Part shown: in pieces, positions 35,072-44,898 of the stretch
How the letters are laid out: every line of letters begins with the position of its first letter
Position numbering within the stretch: position 1 is the first letter of the stretch
Assembly: GCF_030499515.1 (NCBI RefSeq)
Contig: NZ_JASTWJ010000001.1
Coordinates: 4,506,001-4,570,000, forward strand
DNA: 64,000 nt
Reading direction: 5' to 3'
From: Streptomyces sp. DT2A-34
GTDB lineage: Bacteria > Actinomycetota > Actinomycetes > Streptomycetales > Streptomycetaceae
Notes under the pieces: model-generated
What the model saw: the letters and a program-made list of their open reading frames with translations, nothing else
Database searches by the model: none
Told to the model about the DNA's origin: nothing
Made by a program: the position numbers and the translations under genes

Positions 35072-35774
35072 CCAGATGCTCCTCGGCCCGTAACCACGCG
35101 AATTCCCCTGTTTCCACATGGACTTGAAATGAGCCTTCTGCGTCGGCGCGTGGTTTCCCGGCAGCGAGGGGCGAGACAATGACCTCGGTTGCCCGGCATT
35201 GCGTGCGCCGTTGTGAGAGGTGTGTTGCTTGGTTTCATCGCACCCGAGGGCAGGCTCCGGTTCGCAGAACACCGAGAAGGCCGAAGACACGATCAGCCGC
35301 ATCCTTGCCCAAGGCGCCCGCTGAGCAGAGACGGCTCAAGGACGGCCGTAAGACGGAGGCCGTCCTGATCGGGATGGTCCGCGAGTGAGAGCAGATACAC
35401 GCCGGCAGTTTCGAGTGCCGCCCTACCGGCAGCGGGGCCCATCTCTCCGACGACTCAAAGGCGATCGGCGACTTCCGGACCCTCGGACTGAGTACCGGCC
35501 TCTGCGCCATCAGTGACCACGCGATGGCCCGTACCTTCGCCTCGGGCTACCGAAAGTGGGGCGTCGGCAACTCACCGCCGGTGTCCTTCTGGAGCACCGT
35601 CACGATGCTGGAACCGAAAATGTGTGGCAGCGCGCCCTTGTGCGCCCTCGTGCAGCCGGGAGGCCCGGCTCCCGAAAGACGCGTCACCGCTACTGATCCA
35701 GTCGAGGACGAGGACACCCCCACCCCGATGGTGGAATATAGGTCGTCCGGGACTCGGCGGGGGGAAAGACGCGC
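35072..35774. other. Gene-poor junction, no supported gene
   Basis: About 700 bp with only short open frames of poor coding quality. One stretch (35406-35620) reads as a fragment (GAHLSDDSKAIGDFRTLGLS) that may be a decayed gene. It separates the tRNA-synthetase cluster from the defence island and is a likely insertion scar; no repeat or transposase was recognised. Confidence 0.5.
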
Positions 35775-38348
35775 GTGCACGCTCAGGAGACCACGTTCAA
35801 CGAGCTCGTCCAGGGCGAGAAGCAGTACCAAGTGCCGCTCTATCAGCGCACCTATAGCTGGCAGCGGGATGAACTGCGGCAACTCTGGGACGATGTTCAA
35901 GAGTTGGTCGAGGAGCAGTTGGAAGGGCGGCCCCCCGCGGCGCACTTCCTCGGCTCCGTGGTGCTGGCCCCGGGCCGGATCACCGCCGGCGGCATGCAGC
36001 GCTGGCTCGTTGTCGACGGCCAGCAGCGGCTCACCACTCTCATGCTCGCCTTCACGGCTTTGCGCGACCGCCACCGGGAACGCGGCGCGGAGCAGAAGGC
36101 CGAGCGCATCCACGACCTTGTGCTCGTCAACAAGTACCGAAGCGGCGACGACCACTACCGGCTTCTGCCCACGCAGGCGGACCGCGACGCCTTCACCGCC
36201 TGTGTTGAGAGTTCGCCAAGGGCTGGCGGCCCCGGCAACGTGGGCGCCGCCTACCGGTTCTTCCTGGGCGCCCTCGCAGAGGGCGAGGAAAATGCTGGTG
36301 AGACGTGGACGGACGCGGTGGAGACCGTGCTGAGCGGTCTGCTGTCGATCGTGGAGATCACCGCGTCGGAGGGTGACAACGTCTACCGGATCTTCGAGTC
36401 GATCAACAACACTGGGGTCGGACTCAGCCAGAGCGACCTGCTGCGCAACTACCTCTTCATGTGCCTGCCGACCCGAGGTGAGTCCGTCTACCAGAGTCTC
36501 TGGCTGCCCATGCAGGAACGGCTGGGCCCCGCCAACCTCGAACTCCTCGTCTGGCTCGACCTGGTGGTGGCCGGCAACAGCCGGGCGAAGCAGAGCGAGA
36601 TCTACCGGGACCAGAAGAAACGCCTGGAGCCTCTGAGCTCCGACGAAGCGGCCCTGGAGGCCGAGATCGCCTCCCTCGCCCGCCGGGCGGAACGTCTGAT
36701 GCGGATCCTGGAACCCGAGAGGGAGGCCGACTCGGAGCTGCGCGAAGTGCTGGAGAGGCTCTCCCGGTGGGGCGGTCAGACCCACTACCCGCTGGCACTT
36801 CATCTGCTCGACCGCGTGGACGACGGGCAGGCCACACCCCACCAGGCCGCCCGGGCACTGGCGTACGCCGAGAGTTACATGGTGCGGCGCCTGTTCACCG
36901 GACACTCCACCACGGGCAGCAACCGAGTGTTCATGGAGATGGAGAAGGACGACGACCCGGCCGAGGCCGTAAGCCGCTTCCTGTCGAAGAGCAAGACGGG
37001 TGCCCGTGTCTGGCCCGACGACGACGCCGTCCGCGAGGCGATCCGCACCCGGCCGTTCTACAAGGCGGGCCGCAGCAACCAGCGGTTCCAGGTGCTGCGG
37101 AGGCTGGAGGAGAGCTACGGAGCGAGCGAACCGGTCGACTACGCTAAGGCACGCCTGACCGTTGAGCACGTGCTGCCGCAGAGCCCCGCGCACCAGTGGC
37201 TGGACCTGCTGGCCGAGGAGACCGAGGACGGACAGGGCGCCGAGGAACTCCACGCCCTACTCGTCCACACGCTTGGCAATCTGACTCTTTCGGCTGACAA
37301 CGCGAAGCTCTCGAACCATCCGTTCCGCCGCAAGCAGGAGATCCTGGACTTCAGCTCCCTGCGGATGAACCAGGAGATCGCAGGGCGGGAACGTTGGGGG
37401 AAGGCGGAGATCCTCGACCGCGGCGCCGCCCTCGCCGACCGGGTGGTACGGCTGTGGCCCGGACCCGTCGCGGGCACGGTCCCGGTGGACGACGAGTGGT
37501 CCGGATGGAAGGAGCTGCGGGCCGCGCTTCTCGCCATGCCAGCCGGGACGTGGACGACGTACGGCGATGTCGCCGCGCTCATCGGCACCCACGCCGTTCC
37601 CGTCGGCCAGCATCTGGCGTCCAAGGTGGGCCTGCACGGCGCCTACCGGGTGCTGACGGCGGACGGCCGCGTCTCGGCGGGCTTCAGGTGGCCGGACGGC
37701 CAGGACCTCGGTGATGTGCGAACCCGTCTGGAGGCCGAGGGAGTTTCCTTCGATGACGCGGGCCGGGCCCGCCGATCCCACCGGCTGACCACCTCCGACC
37801 TGGCGGCCCTGCTGGGCAAGGATGTCGCCGATGAGACCGAGCCGTCACCGCGGGCCGACGGCGATGACCAGCAGTCGGCGGCCAGCCGGTTCGAAACGCA
37901 GCTACGCGACAACCAGACCGAGGAGACCGTCGACGGCGTCCTGGAAGCCCTGCGCTTCTGGGAGCAGCAGGGCGGTCATCTCGCCTACGGCCGAGCGAGC
38001 GAGACCAGTTGCTTCCCCACAGTGCGTTTCGGCAACGCCCCCGCCTCCCGAGAGCTGTGGCCCCTGGCCCTCTACCCGGTCTCCGGCACCGTCGAGGTCG
38101 TCTTCCAGTATCTGAAACGGCGCCCACCGTTCGACGACGAGCCTCTGCGGCGCGAGCTGATGAACCGCCTGAACAAGATCGAGGGCGTCGACCTGGCCGA
38201 GGCAAAACTGGACCTGCGCCCGTCCTTCGCGGTGGAGGTCTTCGCCGCGCACAGCGAGGAGATCTGCGCGGTGTTGGAGTGGTTCGCGCATACGGTGGCT
38301 CTCGCGGAGGCCCGCCGTATGGTGGACAAGGACCCCGGCACTCCCTGA
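35775..38348 (+). CDS. DUF262/DUF1524 (GmrSD-type) nuclease fused to alkyltransferase-like domain
   Basis: GTG at 35775, 857 aa. The DUF262 domain carries QYQVPLYQRTYSWQ and VVDGQQRLTTL (near residue 80), the nucleotide-dependent ParB/Srx-like fold. DUF1524 follows with the His-Me/HNH signature TVEHVLPQSP (near 462), NLTLS and LSNHPFRRKQEIL. Residues about 571-640 (WTTYGDVAALIGT, then LHGAYRVLTADG) look like an O6-alkylguanine alkyltransferase-like domain in which the PCHR site is GAYR, so no reactive Cys. An unassigned C-terminal domain of about 200 aa follows. Type IV-like restriction of modified phage DNA is inferred; the ATL could recognise altered bases. Confidence 0.88.
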   Translation: MHAQETTFNELVQGEKQYQVPLYQRTYSWQRDELRQLWDDVQELVEEQLEGRPPAAHFLGSVVLAPGRITAGGMQRWLVVDGQQRLTTLMLAFTALRDRHRERGAEQKAERIHDLVLVNKYRSGDDHYRLLPTQADRDAFTACVESSPRAGGPGNVGAAYRFFLGALAEGEENAGETWTDAVETVLSGLLSIVEITASEGDNVYRIFESINNTGVGLSQSDLLRNYLFMCLPTRGESVYQSLWLPMQERLGPANLELLVWLDLVVAGNSRAKQSEIYRDQKKRLEPLSSDEAALEAEIASLARRAERLMRILEPEREADSELREVLERLSRWGGQTHYPLALHLLDRVDDGQATPHQAARALAYAESYMVRRLFTGHSTTGSNRVFMEMEKDDDPAEAVSRFLSKSKTGARVWPDDDAVREAIRTRPFYKAGRSNQRFQVLRRLEESYGASEPVDYAKARLTVEHVLPQSPAHQWLDLLAEETEDGQGAEELHALLVHTLGNLTLSADNAKLSNHPFRRKQEILDFSSLRMNQEIAGRERWGKAEILDRGAALADRVVRLWPGPVAGTVPVDDEWSGWKELRAALLAMPAGTWTTYGDVAALIGTHAVPVGQHLASKVGLHGAYRVLTADGRVSAGFRWPDGQDLGDVRTRLEAEGVSFDDAGRARRSHRLTTSDLAALLGKDVADETEPSPRADGDDQQSAASRFETQLRDNQTEETVDGVLEALRFWEQQGGHLAYGRASETSCFPTVRFGNAPASRELWPLALYPVSGTVEVVFQYLKRRPPFDDEPLRRELMNRLNKIEGVDLAEAKLDLRPSFAVEVFAAHSEEICAVLEWFAHTVALAEARRMVDKDPGTP

Positions 38349-38361
38349 CCCCTCCGGTGGA

Positions 38362-38393
38362 GCGTGGGGCGACGGCATCCTGCGGCCCCACGC
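38362..38393. terminator. Hairpin between convergent nuclease and UvrD genes
   Basis: GCGTGGGGC (38362-38370) pairs with GCCCCACGC (38385-38393) in the 93-bp gap between two converging genes. It is a plausible shared terminator, without a strong T run. Confidence 0.5.
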
Positions 38394-38441
38394 CACGTCA
38401 CGCATGGGGCCTGTAGCAACGGCGTGCGGAGCCCATGGACA

Positions 38442-40592
38442 TCACGGGCGCGGGTTGACGACCGGCGCCAGGAATGGACTCGGCGCTCCGTGCCAGGACA
38501 CCCGCAGCGCCTCGCGCGCCCGCGTGCAGGCCACGAAGAGCAGGTTCAGCTCGCCGTTCAAGTCCTCCTGGTGCTGCTGGGCGTCGACGTCGACCGCGGT
38601 GACGGCCGACTTCATCGGTACGGTGCCGTCGTTCACTCCGGCCACGGCGACGCAGCGGAACTCCAGCCCCTTCATCCGGTGCATGGTGCCGATCCGGACA
38701 CCGGGGCCGCCGTGCCCGACGCCGAGCACGCACGCGGCAAGGCCAGCCTGCTCCAGGGCCTGGGCGATGTCCCGCCCCAGTTGGACGAAGCGCACCGCCA
38801 CCCCGATGTCCTCCGCCCGCACCCCTGCGCCGGTCCAGTCCCGCACCTGGGCCACCAGTGCCTCGATCTCCTCTGGTTTGGTGGCATACCCGGCTGTCTC
38901 CGGCCTCTCTCCGTGCATGGTGGAGCGGTATCCAGCCAGCGTCTCGTTCCCGCCGTCCATGTCGTCCGGCTCCTCACCGGTCAGCAGCGAGGCCGACCAG
39001 GCCAGGATCTCCTGTGTGGTGCGGTAGTTGATCCGCAGTCGGTGCGAGCGGCCGACGACCTGGACGCCGAGCGAGCGCAGCGACACCCGGTTCCCGTAGA
39101 TCCGCTGGTAGGTGTCCCCGGCGAGGAACAGATCGTCCTGACCGGGAGCGACCAGGGCTCGCAGGAACCGCCACTGCGCAGGGTGCAGGTCTTGTGCCTC
39201 GTCGATCACGACATGGTGGTACGGCCGCTGCTCCCGGCCGTCCAGGACACGTGCCGCCTCAGCACACACCTGAAGGAACGTCCACTCGCCGGCCTGGCGC
39301 AACTGTTCCTGGAAAGCGGAGACGGCCCGCCATACCTGAAGGCGTTTCAGCGGTGGGAGCGCGGTGCCGCGGCCGGTGCGCGGCGCCTTCAAGTACTCCT
39401 CCGGTTCGGTCAGGGCCTGCGCGAGGACGATCTGACGCCACTCCTGGTCGAGGAAGACGTCCGTGAAGTCGATCCCCAGCCGCCGCGCGATGCGCGTCCA
39501 GCGGGCGGTGATCTCCTTCTGGTCGACGACCAGTTTCAGCGGGGCGCCGCCGCGCTCCGCCCGTACGATCTCGTTGGCCAGGGCGTCGACGTTGACCACC
39601 CGGATCCTCGCCCGGACCTCCTCTTCCTCGACCAGCAGCGTCAGGCAGCGCTCCAGTTCGGCCGCGAGATCCCTGGTGAAAGTGGTGAGCAGGACGCACC
39701 CGTCGGGGGCGCCCTCGGGCAGTTGCCGCGCCAGGTGGTACGCCCGGTGCAGGGCGACCACCGTCTTCCCCGTGCCGGGCCCGCCTGTGACGCGGGCCGG
39801 CCCGGCGTAGCCCTCGTGGTATGCCACCCGGTACTGGCTCGGGTGCAGGAAGACCCGCCAGGCGTCGAACGGCCGCTCCAGGATTCCCTGCAGTTCGACG
39901 GGGCCCGACACGAGCGCGACCCGGCCGCGGGAGCGGGCCATCGCGGTGCCCAGCTCGTCACCGTCGTCGGCCGCGGGGGTCCGCGCGGCGGTCCGGGCGT
40001 ACGCCTGCACCAGTTCCCGGTCGATCGCCTCGGGCTTCATGCCGGTCGCGAGCCCCAGCAGTACGTCGTACTGATGCTCCGGCAGCACCTTGTGCAGTGC
40101 CTCCAGATGATCCTCGTCCGGGATCAGCCGGATGATCGGAAGGATCTCCTCGTCCACACCGAGGCTGCGCAGCACCTTGTCCGGGTAGTCGGAGGCGGGG
40201 AACAGGCGGGTCGGTTCCTCGGCGGCCAGCGCACGCAGCCCCGCCGTGGCCCGTTCCAGGGCCACGTCGTTGCGTATCTCGATGCCTTGCGTCGCCTCGT
40301 TCACCGACGCGCGGTGCTTGGCGGCCCAGTCGTTGGCCTTGTCATGGGGGAGCACCTTGAGCAGCAGGTAGCTGTCGCCCGACTCGCCCTTGAGGACGAC
40401 GCCGCGCCAGAAGCCGGTGATGCGGATGGTCCGCAGCCGCGGATCTTTCTGGTGAGTCAGCTTCTCCAGGTGCAGCCCAGTGTGCGTGGCTGCCGCGAAC
40501 TTCTCGAACACCTCGAAGACCCGCTTCTGCACTGGTTTCTCCAACGCCGCGAACTCCAGCAGGAAGTCCCGGTGCATCCCCAGCGTCGCCAT
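38442..40592 (-). CDS. UvrD-type SF1 helicase with RelE-like N-terminal domain
   Basis: 716 aa with GGAGGGG six bases before ATG. Residues 1-95 (MHRDFLLEFAALEKPVQKRV, then LRTIRITGFWRGVVLKG) have the length and pattern of a RelE/ParE toxin fold. The helicase core shows GGPGTGKTVVALHRAY (near 270), HHVVIDEAQDLHPAQW (near 460), LFLAGDTYQRIYG, and C-terminal motifs IGTMHRMKGLEFRCVAV and LLFVACTRAREAL. An ATP-dependent 3'-5' helicase is certain; the toxin-like module could be a nuclease or a binding domain. It follows the DISARM genes in the same direction; whether it belongs with them is open. Confidence 0.85.
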   Translation of the reverse strand: MATLGMHRDFLLEFAALEKPVQKRVFEVFEKFAAATHTGLHLEKLTHQKDPRLRTIRITGFWRGVVLKGESGDSYLLLKVLPHDKANDWAAKHRASVNEATQGIEIRNDVALERATAGLRALAAEEPTRLFPASDYPDKVLRSLGVDEEILPIIRLIPDEDHLEALHKVLPEHQYDVLLGLATGMKPEAIDRELVQAYARTAARTPAADDGDELGTAMARSRGRVALVSGPVELQGILERPFDAWRVFLHPSQYRVAYHEGYAGPARVTGGPGTGKTVVALHRAYHLARQLPEGAPDGCVLLTTFTRDLAAELERCLTLLVEEEEVRARIRVVNVDALANEIVRAERGGAPLKLVVDQKEITARWTRIARRLGIDFTDVFLDQEWRQIVLAQALTEPEEYLKAPRTGRGTALPPLKRLQVWRAVSAFQEQLRQAGEWTFLQVCAEAARVLDGREQRPYHHVVIDEAQDLHPAQWRFLRALVAPGQDDLFLAGDTYQRIYGNRVSLRSLGVQVVGRSHRLRINYRTTQEILAWSASLLTGEEPDDMDGGNETLAGYRSTMHGERPETAGYATKPEEIEALVAQVRDWTGAGVRAEDIGVAVRFVQLGRDIAQALEQAGLAACVLGVGHGGPGVRIGTMHRMKGLEFRCVAVAGVNDGTVPMKSAVTAVDVDAQQHQEDLNGELNLLFVACTRAREALRVSWHGAPSPFLAPVVNPRP

Positions 40593-40706
40593 CCGCGCCC
40601 CTCCAGAAGACTACGATCACCTTACTGACCGGCTCCGATTCGCGAGACCGGTCCGTACATGCCAGGGCAGCCGGATCGCCTCGATCGCCTCCGCCTGCGG
40701 CGCGGG

Positions 40707-42059
40707 TCAGTCGACTCGGCGGTTGCCGGGCGGAACCTCGCTCCGGTGCATCCCCACGACGACGGAGCCCGGCCCGCTGGCGGACAGGCTCTCGCGTATC
40801 AGGTCGATGACGTAGTCCCAGCCTGTGCCGCGCGTGCCGATCCATCCGTCCCTAAGCAGCGTGGTGAAGGTGGTGTTGTTGAGGTACCGGGGAACCGACT
40901 CCTCGACGATGCGTGTCCCGCCGGACGGCCCGTCGGCCTCGGGGCGTTGGAGCAGTTCCTGAAAGTGCTCCCGCGTCAGGTACATGCCGGGGATGAGGGC
41001 GGCGGAGTTCATCATGAAGGGAGTGGTTCGGCACAGTTTGACCATGCTGGGCGTGGGGACCAGACGTGGATCCCCCAGCGTCGTCGGCCTCTCCTGGCTG
41101 GTCCGAGTCCACTCGTTCTCGGCCTTGCACTGGTCGTCGACGGTCTCCATCCGCTTCAGCTCCCGCTCGCCGGTGGCATCGTGCCAGTACACCCAGCCGG
41201 GCCCGCTCTGACGCATCCGCTTGTACTGGAGCATGGCCACGCTTCGGGCGTGCTCGTTTACGTAGATCATGTCGACGCCCATGACGGTCTCGGCGTTCGT
41301 GCGGTTGGCGTTGTACACGAACAACCGATGGCGGGATTCAGAGTTACGACGGTAGATCCGCCAGCCGACCTGCACGGCGTCCTCGCCCTCCATGCCAGGG
41401 AAGCGCAGGTAGTCGTGGACGATCTGCTGGTCCTCGATCTGCCGGAGGGCGGGCATCCCTTCGATGAAGGGGACGGACCGGGAGCGGGGATCGTCGCCGC
41501 CGAGCGGCTGCTGCCACGCTTCGAGCTGATCGCGGTCCGCGCCGAATGTCTCCATGACGGTGCCCACCGCGTCCTTCTCAAAGCTCCGCTGTTCTCCCTC
41601 CCGACCTGTCGGAGGATTGGCCCCCAGGCTGTTCTCCAGGCCATCCAGCGTCTCGTTCAGTTCCGGCCGCAGATGCCGGATGGCGGCGAGCAGGTTGTCG
41701 CCGGCCGCGGGAGACAAACGACCGTCGTCCTTGAGGAACCGGCGGCTGGCCCCCATAGCGCCCTCAAGGTCGACGAGCGGCAGCGGAACCTGGAGTGCGG
41801 TGAAGTCACGGGCGAGCAGAGCACGTTCGTATGTACCCGACCGCCTGCCCGGGAAGACGCCGCCCACCCCGATGACCCTGCGCTGCTCATAGCGGGCGTG
41901 ACGGTCCGTGAAGAAGGCGAGACACCACACACGCGGCTTCCTCCAGTCCTTGTACGGGTACGCGAAGGTCCGCTCACCCCGGGTCAGCCATGCCGGAGGT
42001 TTCTCAGGGAGCCGCTCCGTCATCAGCGCGGTGCTGTGTACTAGAGCGACGGCGACCAT
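40707..42059 (-). CDS. Unrecognised 450-aa protein beside DISARM
   Basis: ATG at 42059 is supported by GGAGG six to seven bases upstream. 450 aa, without transmembrane or signal segments and with no motif I can name. Notable blocks are WCLAFFTDRHARYEQRRVIG, a His/Trp-containing middle (HDYLRFPGMEGEDAVQVGWR) and VGVDMIYVNEHARSVAM. Several sparsely conserved acidic residues would allow a nuclease-like fold, but this is not shown. It sits between drmC and the helicase in one direction, 120 bp from drmC. Such accessory genes at DISARM edges may be extra effectors. Confidence 0.65.
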   Translation of the reverse strand: MVAVALVHSTALMTERLPEKPPAWLTRGERTFAYPYKDWRKPRVWCLAFFTDRHARYEQRRVIGVGGVFPGRRSGTYERALLARDFTALQVPLPLVDLEGAMGASRRFLKDDGRLSPAAGDNLLAAIRHLRPELNETLDGLENSLGANPPTGREGEQRSFEKDAVGTVMETFGADRDQLEAWQQPLGGDDPRSRSVPFIEGMPALRQIEDQQIVHDYLRFPGMEGEDAVQVGWRIYRRNSESRHRLFVYNANRTNAETVMGVDMIYVNEHARSVAMLQYKRMRQSGPGWVYWHDATGERELKRMETVDDQCKAENEWTRTSQERPTTLGDPRLVPTPSMVKLCRTTPFMMNSAALIPGMYLTREHFQELLQRPEADGPSGGTRIVEESVPRYLNNTTFTTLLRDGWIGTRGTGWDYVIDLIRESLSASGPGSVVVGMHRSEVPPGNRRVD

Positions 42060-42179
42060 CAGCGACCTCCTGCATTTCGCGAAACTTGGAGGCTCAATTG
42101 TTGGTCAGTTTCCGGCTGTCCGGGCACAGTGGCTGTCAATCGGTCATGTGAATGGCGATCATTCGACGGTGGCGGTACC

Positions 42180-42950
42180 TCATGAAGCTCCTGGCCACCG
42201 CGCGAGAACCCCCCGACGCTGCAACTCCCGTATGTGGTCCGCCATTCGCCCCGGCATGGGACCGCCATTCAGCAGGACGCCCGCCTCGATGTTGCGCTCG
42301 GCGCCGGCCGCCGTGAGGTTGGCGCTGGAGAGGAAGAGGATCCGGTCGTCGGCCACCGCCAGTTTCGCGTGCAACCGGCTGCCGGGAGTGGGGCGTTGGC
42401 CCGTCGGCCAGTGCCAGAGCCGCAAGCCCGGTATACGGGAGAAAGCGTCGGCCGGTTCGCTCCCGGAGAGCAGCCCGCCCGCGCCTTTCAGCGTCTCCAC
42501 GACGATATCCACCGTGACGCCTCGGGCCACGGCCTCGGACAGCGCTGCGGTCAGCGGTGCGTACGAGCGGGCCGAGTAGGTCACGGCGACGAGCCGGTGT
42601 TCCGCGGCGCCGACCACCTCCGTCAGCACCTGGGCGGTGGCGCGGCCGGGTGTCCCAGGCGTGGAAGGGCCGCTCCACACCGCACGGGCCTCGGTGTCCT
42701 CGCGCCGCCGGGTCCAGGCCGCCGCGTAACCCCGCAGATACGCCGCCGCCTCCGCCGAGGGAACGCCGTCCTCCGTCATCGACGCCAGCAACGCCGATAC
42801 GGCTTCCAGCGCGGCCGGCGTCTGGAGCCTACCGAGGATGTACGCGGGCGAGCGGCCCTGGGAGAGGAGCGTGGCCAGCGCCTTGGTCCGTGTGGGCCCG
42901 AGCGAGGCGGCGGCCGTCGCTGCCGCCGCCTCGAATCGTCTGCGGCTCAC
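42180..42950 (-). CDS. drmC: DISARM phospholipase D-like protein DrmC
   Basis: GTG at 42950, 13 bp after the drmB stop; 256 aa. The C-terminal half carries the HKD motif RLHAKLAVADDRILFLSSAN, typical of phospholipase D-fold nucleases. TYSARSYAPLTAALSEAV supplies the first part of the fold. One HKD motif per chain suggests a dimeric active site. In described DISARM systems DrmC is the PLD-domain subunit and is not always essential for protection. It is the last gene of the drmA-drmB-drmC run. Confidence 0.9.
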   Translation of the reverse strand: MSRRRFEAAAATAAASLGPTRTKALATLLSQGRSPAYILGRLQTPAALEAVSALLASMTEDGVPSAEAAAYLRGYAAAWTRRREDTEARAVWSGPSTPGTPGRATAQVLTEVVGAAEHRLVAVTYSARSYAPLTAALSEAVARGVTVDIVVETLKGAGGLLSGSEPADAFSRIPGLRLWHWPTGQRPTPGSRLHAKLAVADDRILFLSSANLTAAGAERNIEAGVLLNGGPMPGRMADHIRELQRRGVLARWPGAS

Positions 42951-42963
42951 CGGGTCGATCCGC

Positions 42964-44898
42964 TCACCCGAAGTCCGGGATGAGGGCCAGCGTTTTCGGG
43001 TCGCCTGCCAGGTGGGTGATGAACCGCCGGTCCAGGAACCGGTTGCCGCGCTCGCACGTCGTCTCGGACACGAACAGACAGGAGTGGCAGGCGGCACCGT
43101 GCAGGAAGTCCTCCGGCGCCTTGGGAAGACGCTCGCCGCACAGCGGGTCCGAGGAGCACCGCCCTGCCTTGTACAGCGCCGTCCGTACGATCCTGGCCAG
43201 CCGGTTCTCCCCAGTGCTCGGATCCTGATCGGCGAGGGAGACCAGCCCGCCAAGCGTGCCCTCCGAGTCCGGGACGGCCGTGTAGATGAGGATGCCGGTC
43301 CGCCGTTCCTCGGCGTCGCCGCTATAGATCCGCTCGGCCAGACTCGCCGAGTTGTAGCCGCACTCCATCGCGATGGTGCGGATGAGTAGATGGGAGAGCG
43401 TGTGAAGGGCGATGTAGCGACTGCCCGGCCAGCCTTGCATCAGGTCGGAACCGTCCTGGATCCGTTCCGACCTGCGGTGCTCACGGAACCGGCCGAAAGC
43501 CGCGGCGTGTGCGGCGAGGGCGTCGCTCGACGCGACTCGCTGCTCCCACTGCTCGATCAGGTGATCGTCCACCCGCAGGAACAGCCCCTCGCCGCGCACC
43601 TCGCTGGCCGGCACCCAGCCGCGCTCGCGCCGCCCCAGGTCCACGCGGGTGACCAGGCCGGGGTCCTCCGGATCGGGGGCGTCGAGCCGGGTGAAGCCGA
43701 TGAGGGCCCGCACCTCGCGCAGTCGTTCCGCCTGCCGCACCTGGGAGAAGACAGTGGACAAGGGCCCGCTGAGCGAAGCGTCCACCAGCGCGAAGTCCTC
43801 AGTCGGGTCGGCGGTCTTTGCCGCGGACAGCACCTGCCATTCGGGGGTCAGTAGGTCCGGAGGGCCTGGAGGCTGCTCGGTCTCGCCCGCATCGCCCGAC
43901 AGGGCCGCGCGGTAGGCGGATATGGCCTGCCAGACCTGTCCGGGTTCGTAGTCGCGCAGGTAGCGGTGGTGCTTCGACTTCTTGGCGAACATGGCGATCT
44001 CCGCCTCGTCCTCGAAGTCCTCCAGGTCCGGCCAGCGTTCCTCGACGAGCTTACGCAGCGAGTCGGTCCCGGTGTCGGGCAGTGCCAGTGCGCTGAGCGT
44101 CACGGGGAACCACTGGTTGGACGCGCCCACGACCAGCAGATACGGCGTCTCGTCGCAGGTGTCGTAGACGCCGTCGAACTGCGGGTGTCGGCCACGGCAA
44201 CGGGGCAGGTTCTCGCGGCCCTTGTCGCCCATCGCGTCCCGGATGTTGCGCTTCGCCTTCTTGCACACCAGGCATTCGAGGGAGACGTTGGCCGCAAGGT
44301 TGCCCCCGTTGTCGCGCATCCGCAGCGTCGGGTACGTCGTGTCGGGGCAGGAGCGGCCCTCGTGCACGAACTCCGTGTACGGGAACTCGTCGAGGTGACC
44401 CTTGGTGCAGGCGAGCGCGAAGCGGGCGGCCACGGCGAGGGGCTTGCGGCCCTTCTTCTTCCGGTAGCAGTTCTCGTGGTAGAACCGCGCCTCGTCAGGG
44501 CGGCGAGCGTTGTTGTTCTCGAACCCCCACTTGCCCGAGCCCAGGGAGGCCAGCTCATTGCACGCTGTGCAGCGCAGCCACTGCGGGAAAGGGGTCACGG
44601 GCACGCCGATCCGTGCCGCGTTCCCCTTCGGGTCGGTGTCGGTACCGGGGATCCATGGGGCGGCGCGCAGTTCGCCCACCTGGTTCGGGCCGTAGCGCCG
44701 CAGGGCCCGGTTGACGGCCCCACGGAGGCGGGGCTCCTCGATTACCGGATCGGGCACACCGGCGTAACTCCAGTGGTCGAGGCCCTTGACCATGACGGAG
44801 AAGTTGGGCAGGTCGACGAGGGCGCCGACGCCGCCGGTGAACATGAGGTGGCTCGGCCGTACCGCCCCCACCCGCCTGAAGTATCCGCCGCCGCTCAT
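42964..44898 (-). CDS. drmB: DISARM protein DrmB (DUF1998)
   Basis: 644 aa; its ATG overlaps the drmA stop (ATGA). N-terminal pattern MSGGGYFRRVGAVRPSHLMF and the metal-binding cysteines in LRCTACNELASLG and the later GAACHSCLFVSETTCERGNR are those of DUF1998. DrmB partners with the DrmA helicase in blocking phage DNA in characterised DISARM systems. Spacing and overlap with drmA and drmC show one transcription unit. Confidence 0.93.
   Translation of the reverse strand: MSGGGYFRRVGAVRPSHLMFTGGVGALVDLPNFSVMVKGLDHWSYAGVPDPVIEEPRLRGAVNRALRRYGPNQVGELRAAPWIPGTDTDPKGNAARIGVPVTPFPQWLRCTACNELASLGSGKWGFENNNARRPDEARFYHENCYRKKKGRKPLAVAARFALACTKGHLDEFPYTEFVHEGRSCPDTTYPTLRMRDNGGNLAANVSLECLVCKKAKRNIRDAMGDKGRENLPRCRGRHPQFDGVYDTCDETPYLLVVGASNQWFPVTLSALALPDTGTDSLRKLVEERWPDLEDFEDEAEIAMFAKKSKHHRYLRDYEPGQVWQAISAYRAALSGDAGETEQPPGPPDLLTPEWQVLSAAKTADPTEDFALVDASLSGPLSTVFSQVRQAERLREVRALIGFTRLDAPDPEDPGLVTRVDLGRRERGWVPASEVRGEGLFLRVDDHLIEQWEQRVASSDALAAHAAAFGRFREHRRSERIQDGSDLMQGWPGSRYIALHTLSHLLIRTIAMECGYNSASLAERIYSGDAEERRTGILIYTAVPDSEGTLGGLVSLADQDPSTGENRLARIVRTALYKAGRCSSDPLCGERLPKAPEDFLHGAACHSCLFVSETTCERGNRFLDRRFITHLAGDPKTLALIPDFG

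Noticed and set aside
35406..35760. Gene in the junction before the GmrSD gene
   Set aside because: Only a short fragment reads plausibly, without start signal or family; treated as possible remnant.
35547..37253. Long minus-strand frame opposite the GmrSD-ATL gene
   Set aside because: No recognisable domains, and it lies exactly over the DUF262/DUF1524 coding region.
38364..40628. 754-codon plus-strand frame over the UvrD gene
   Set aside because: Antisense artefact of the helicase; the translation is low complexity without motifs.
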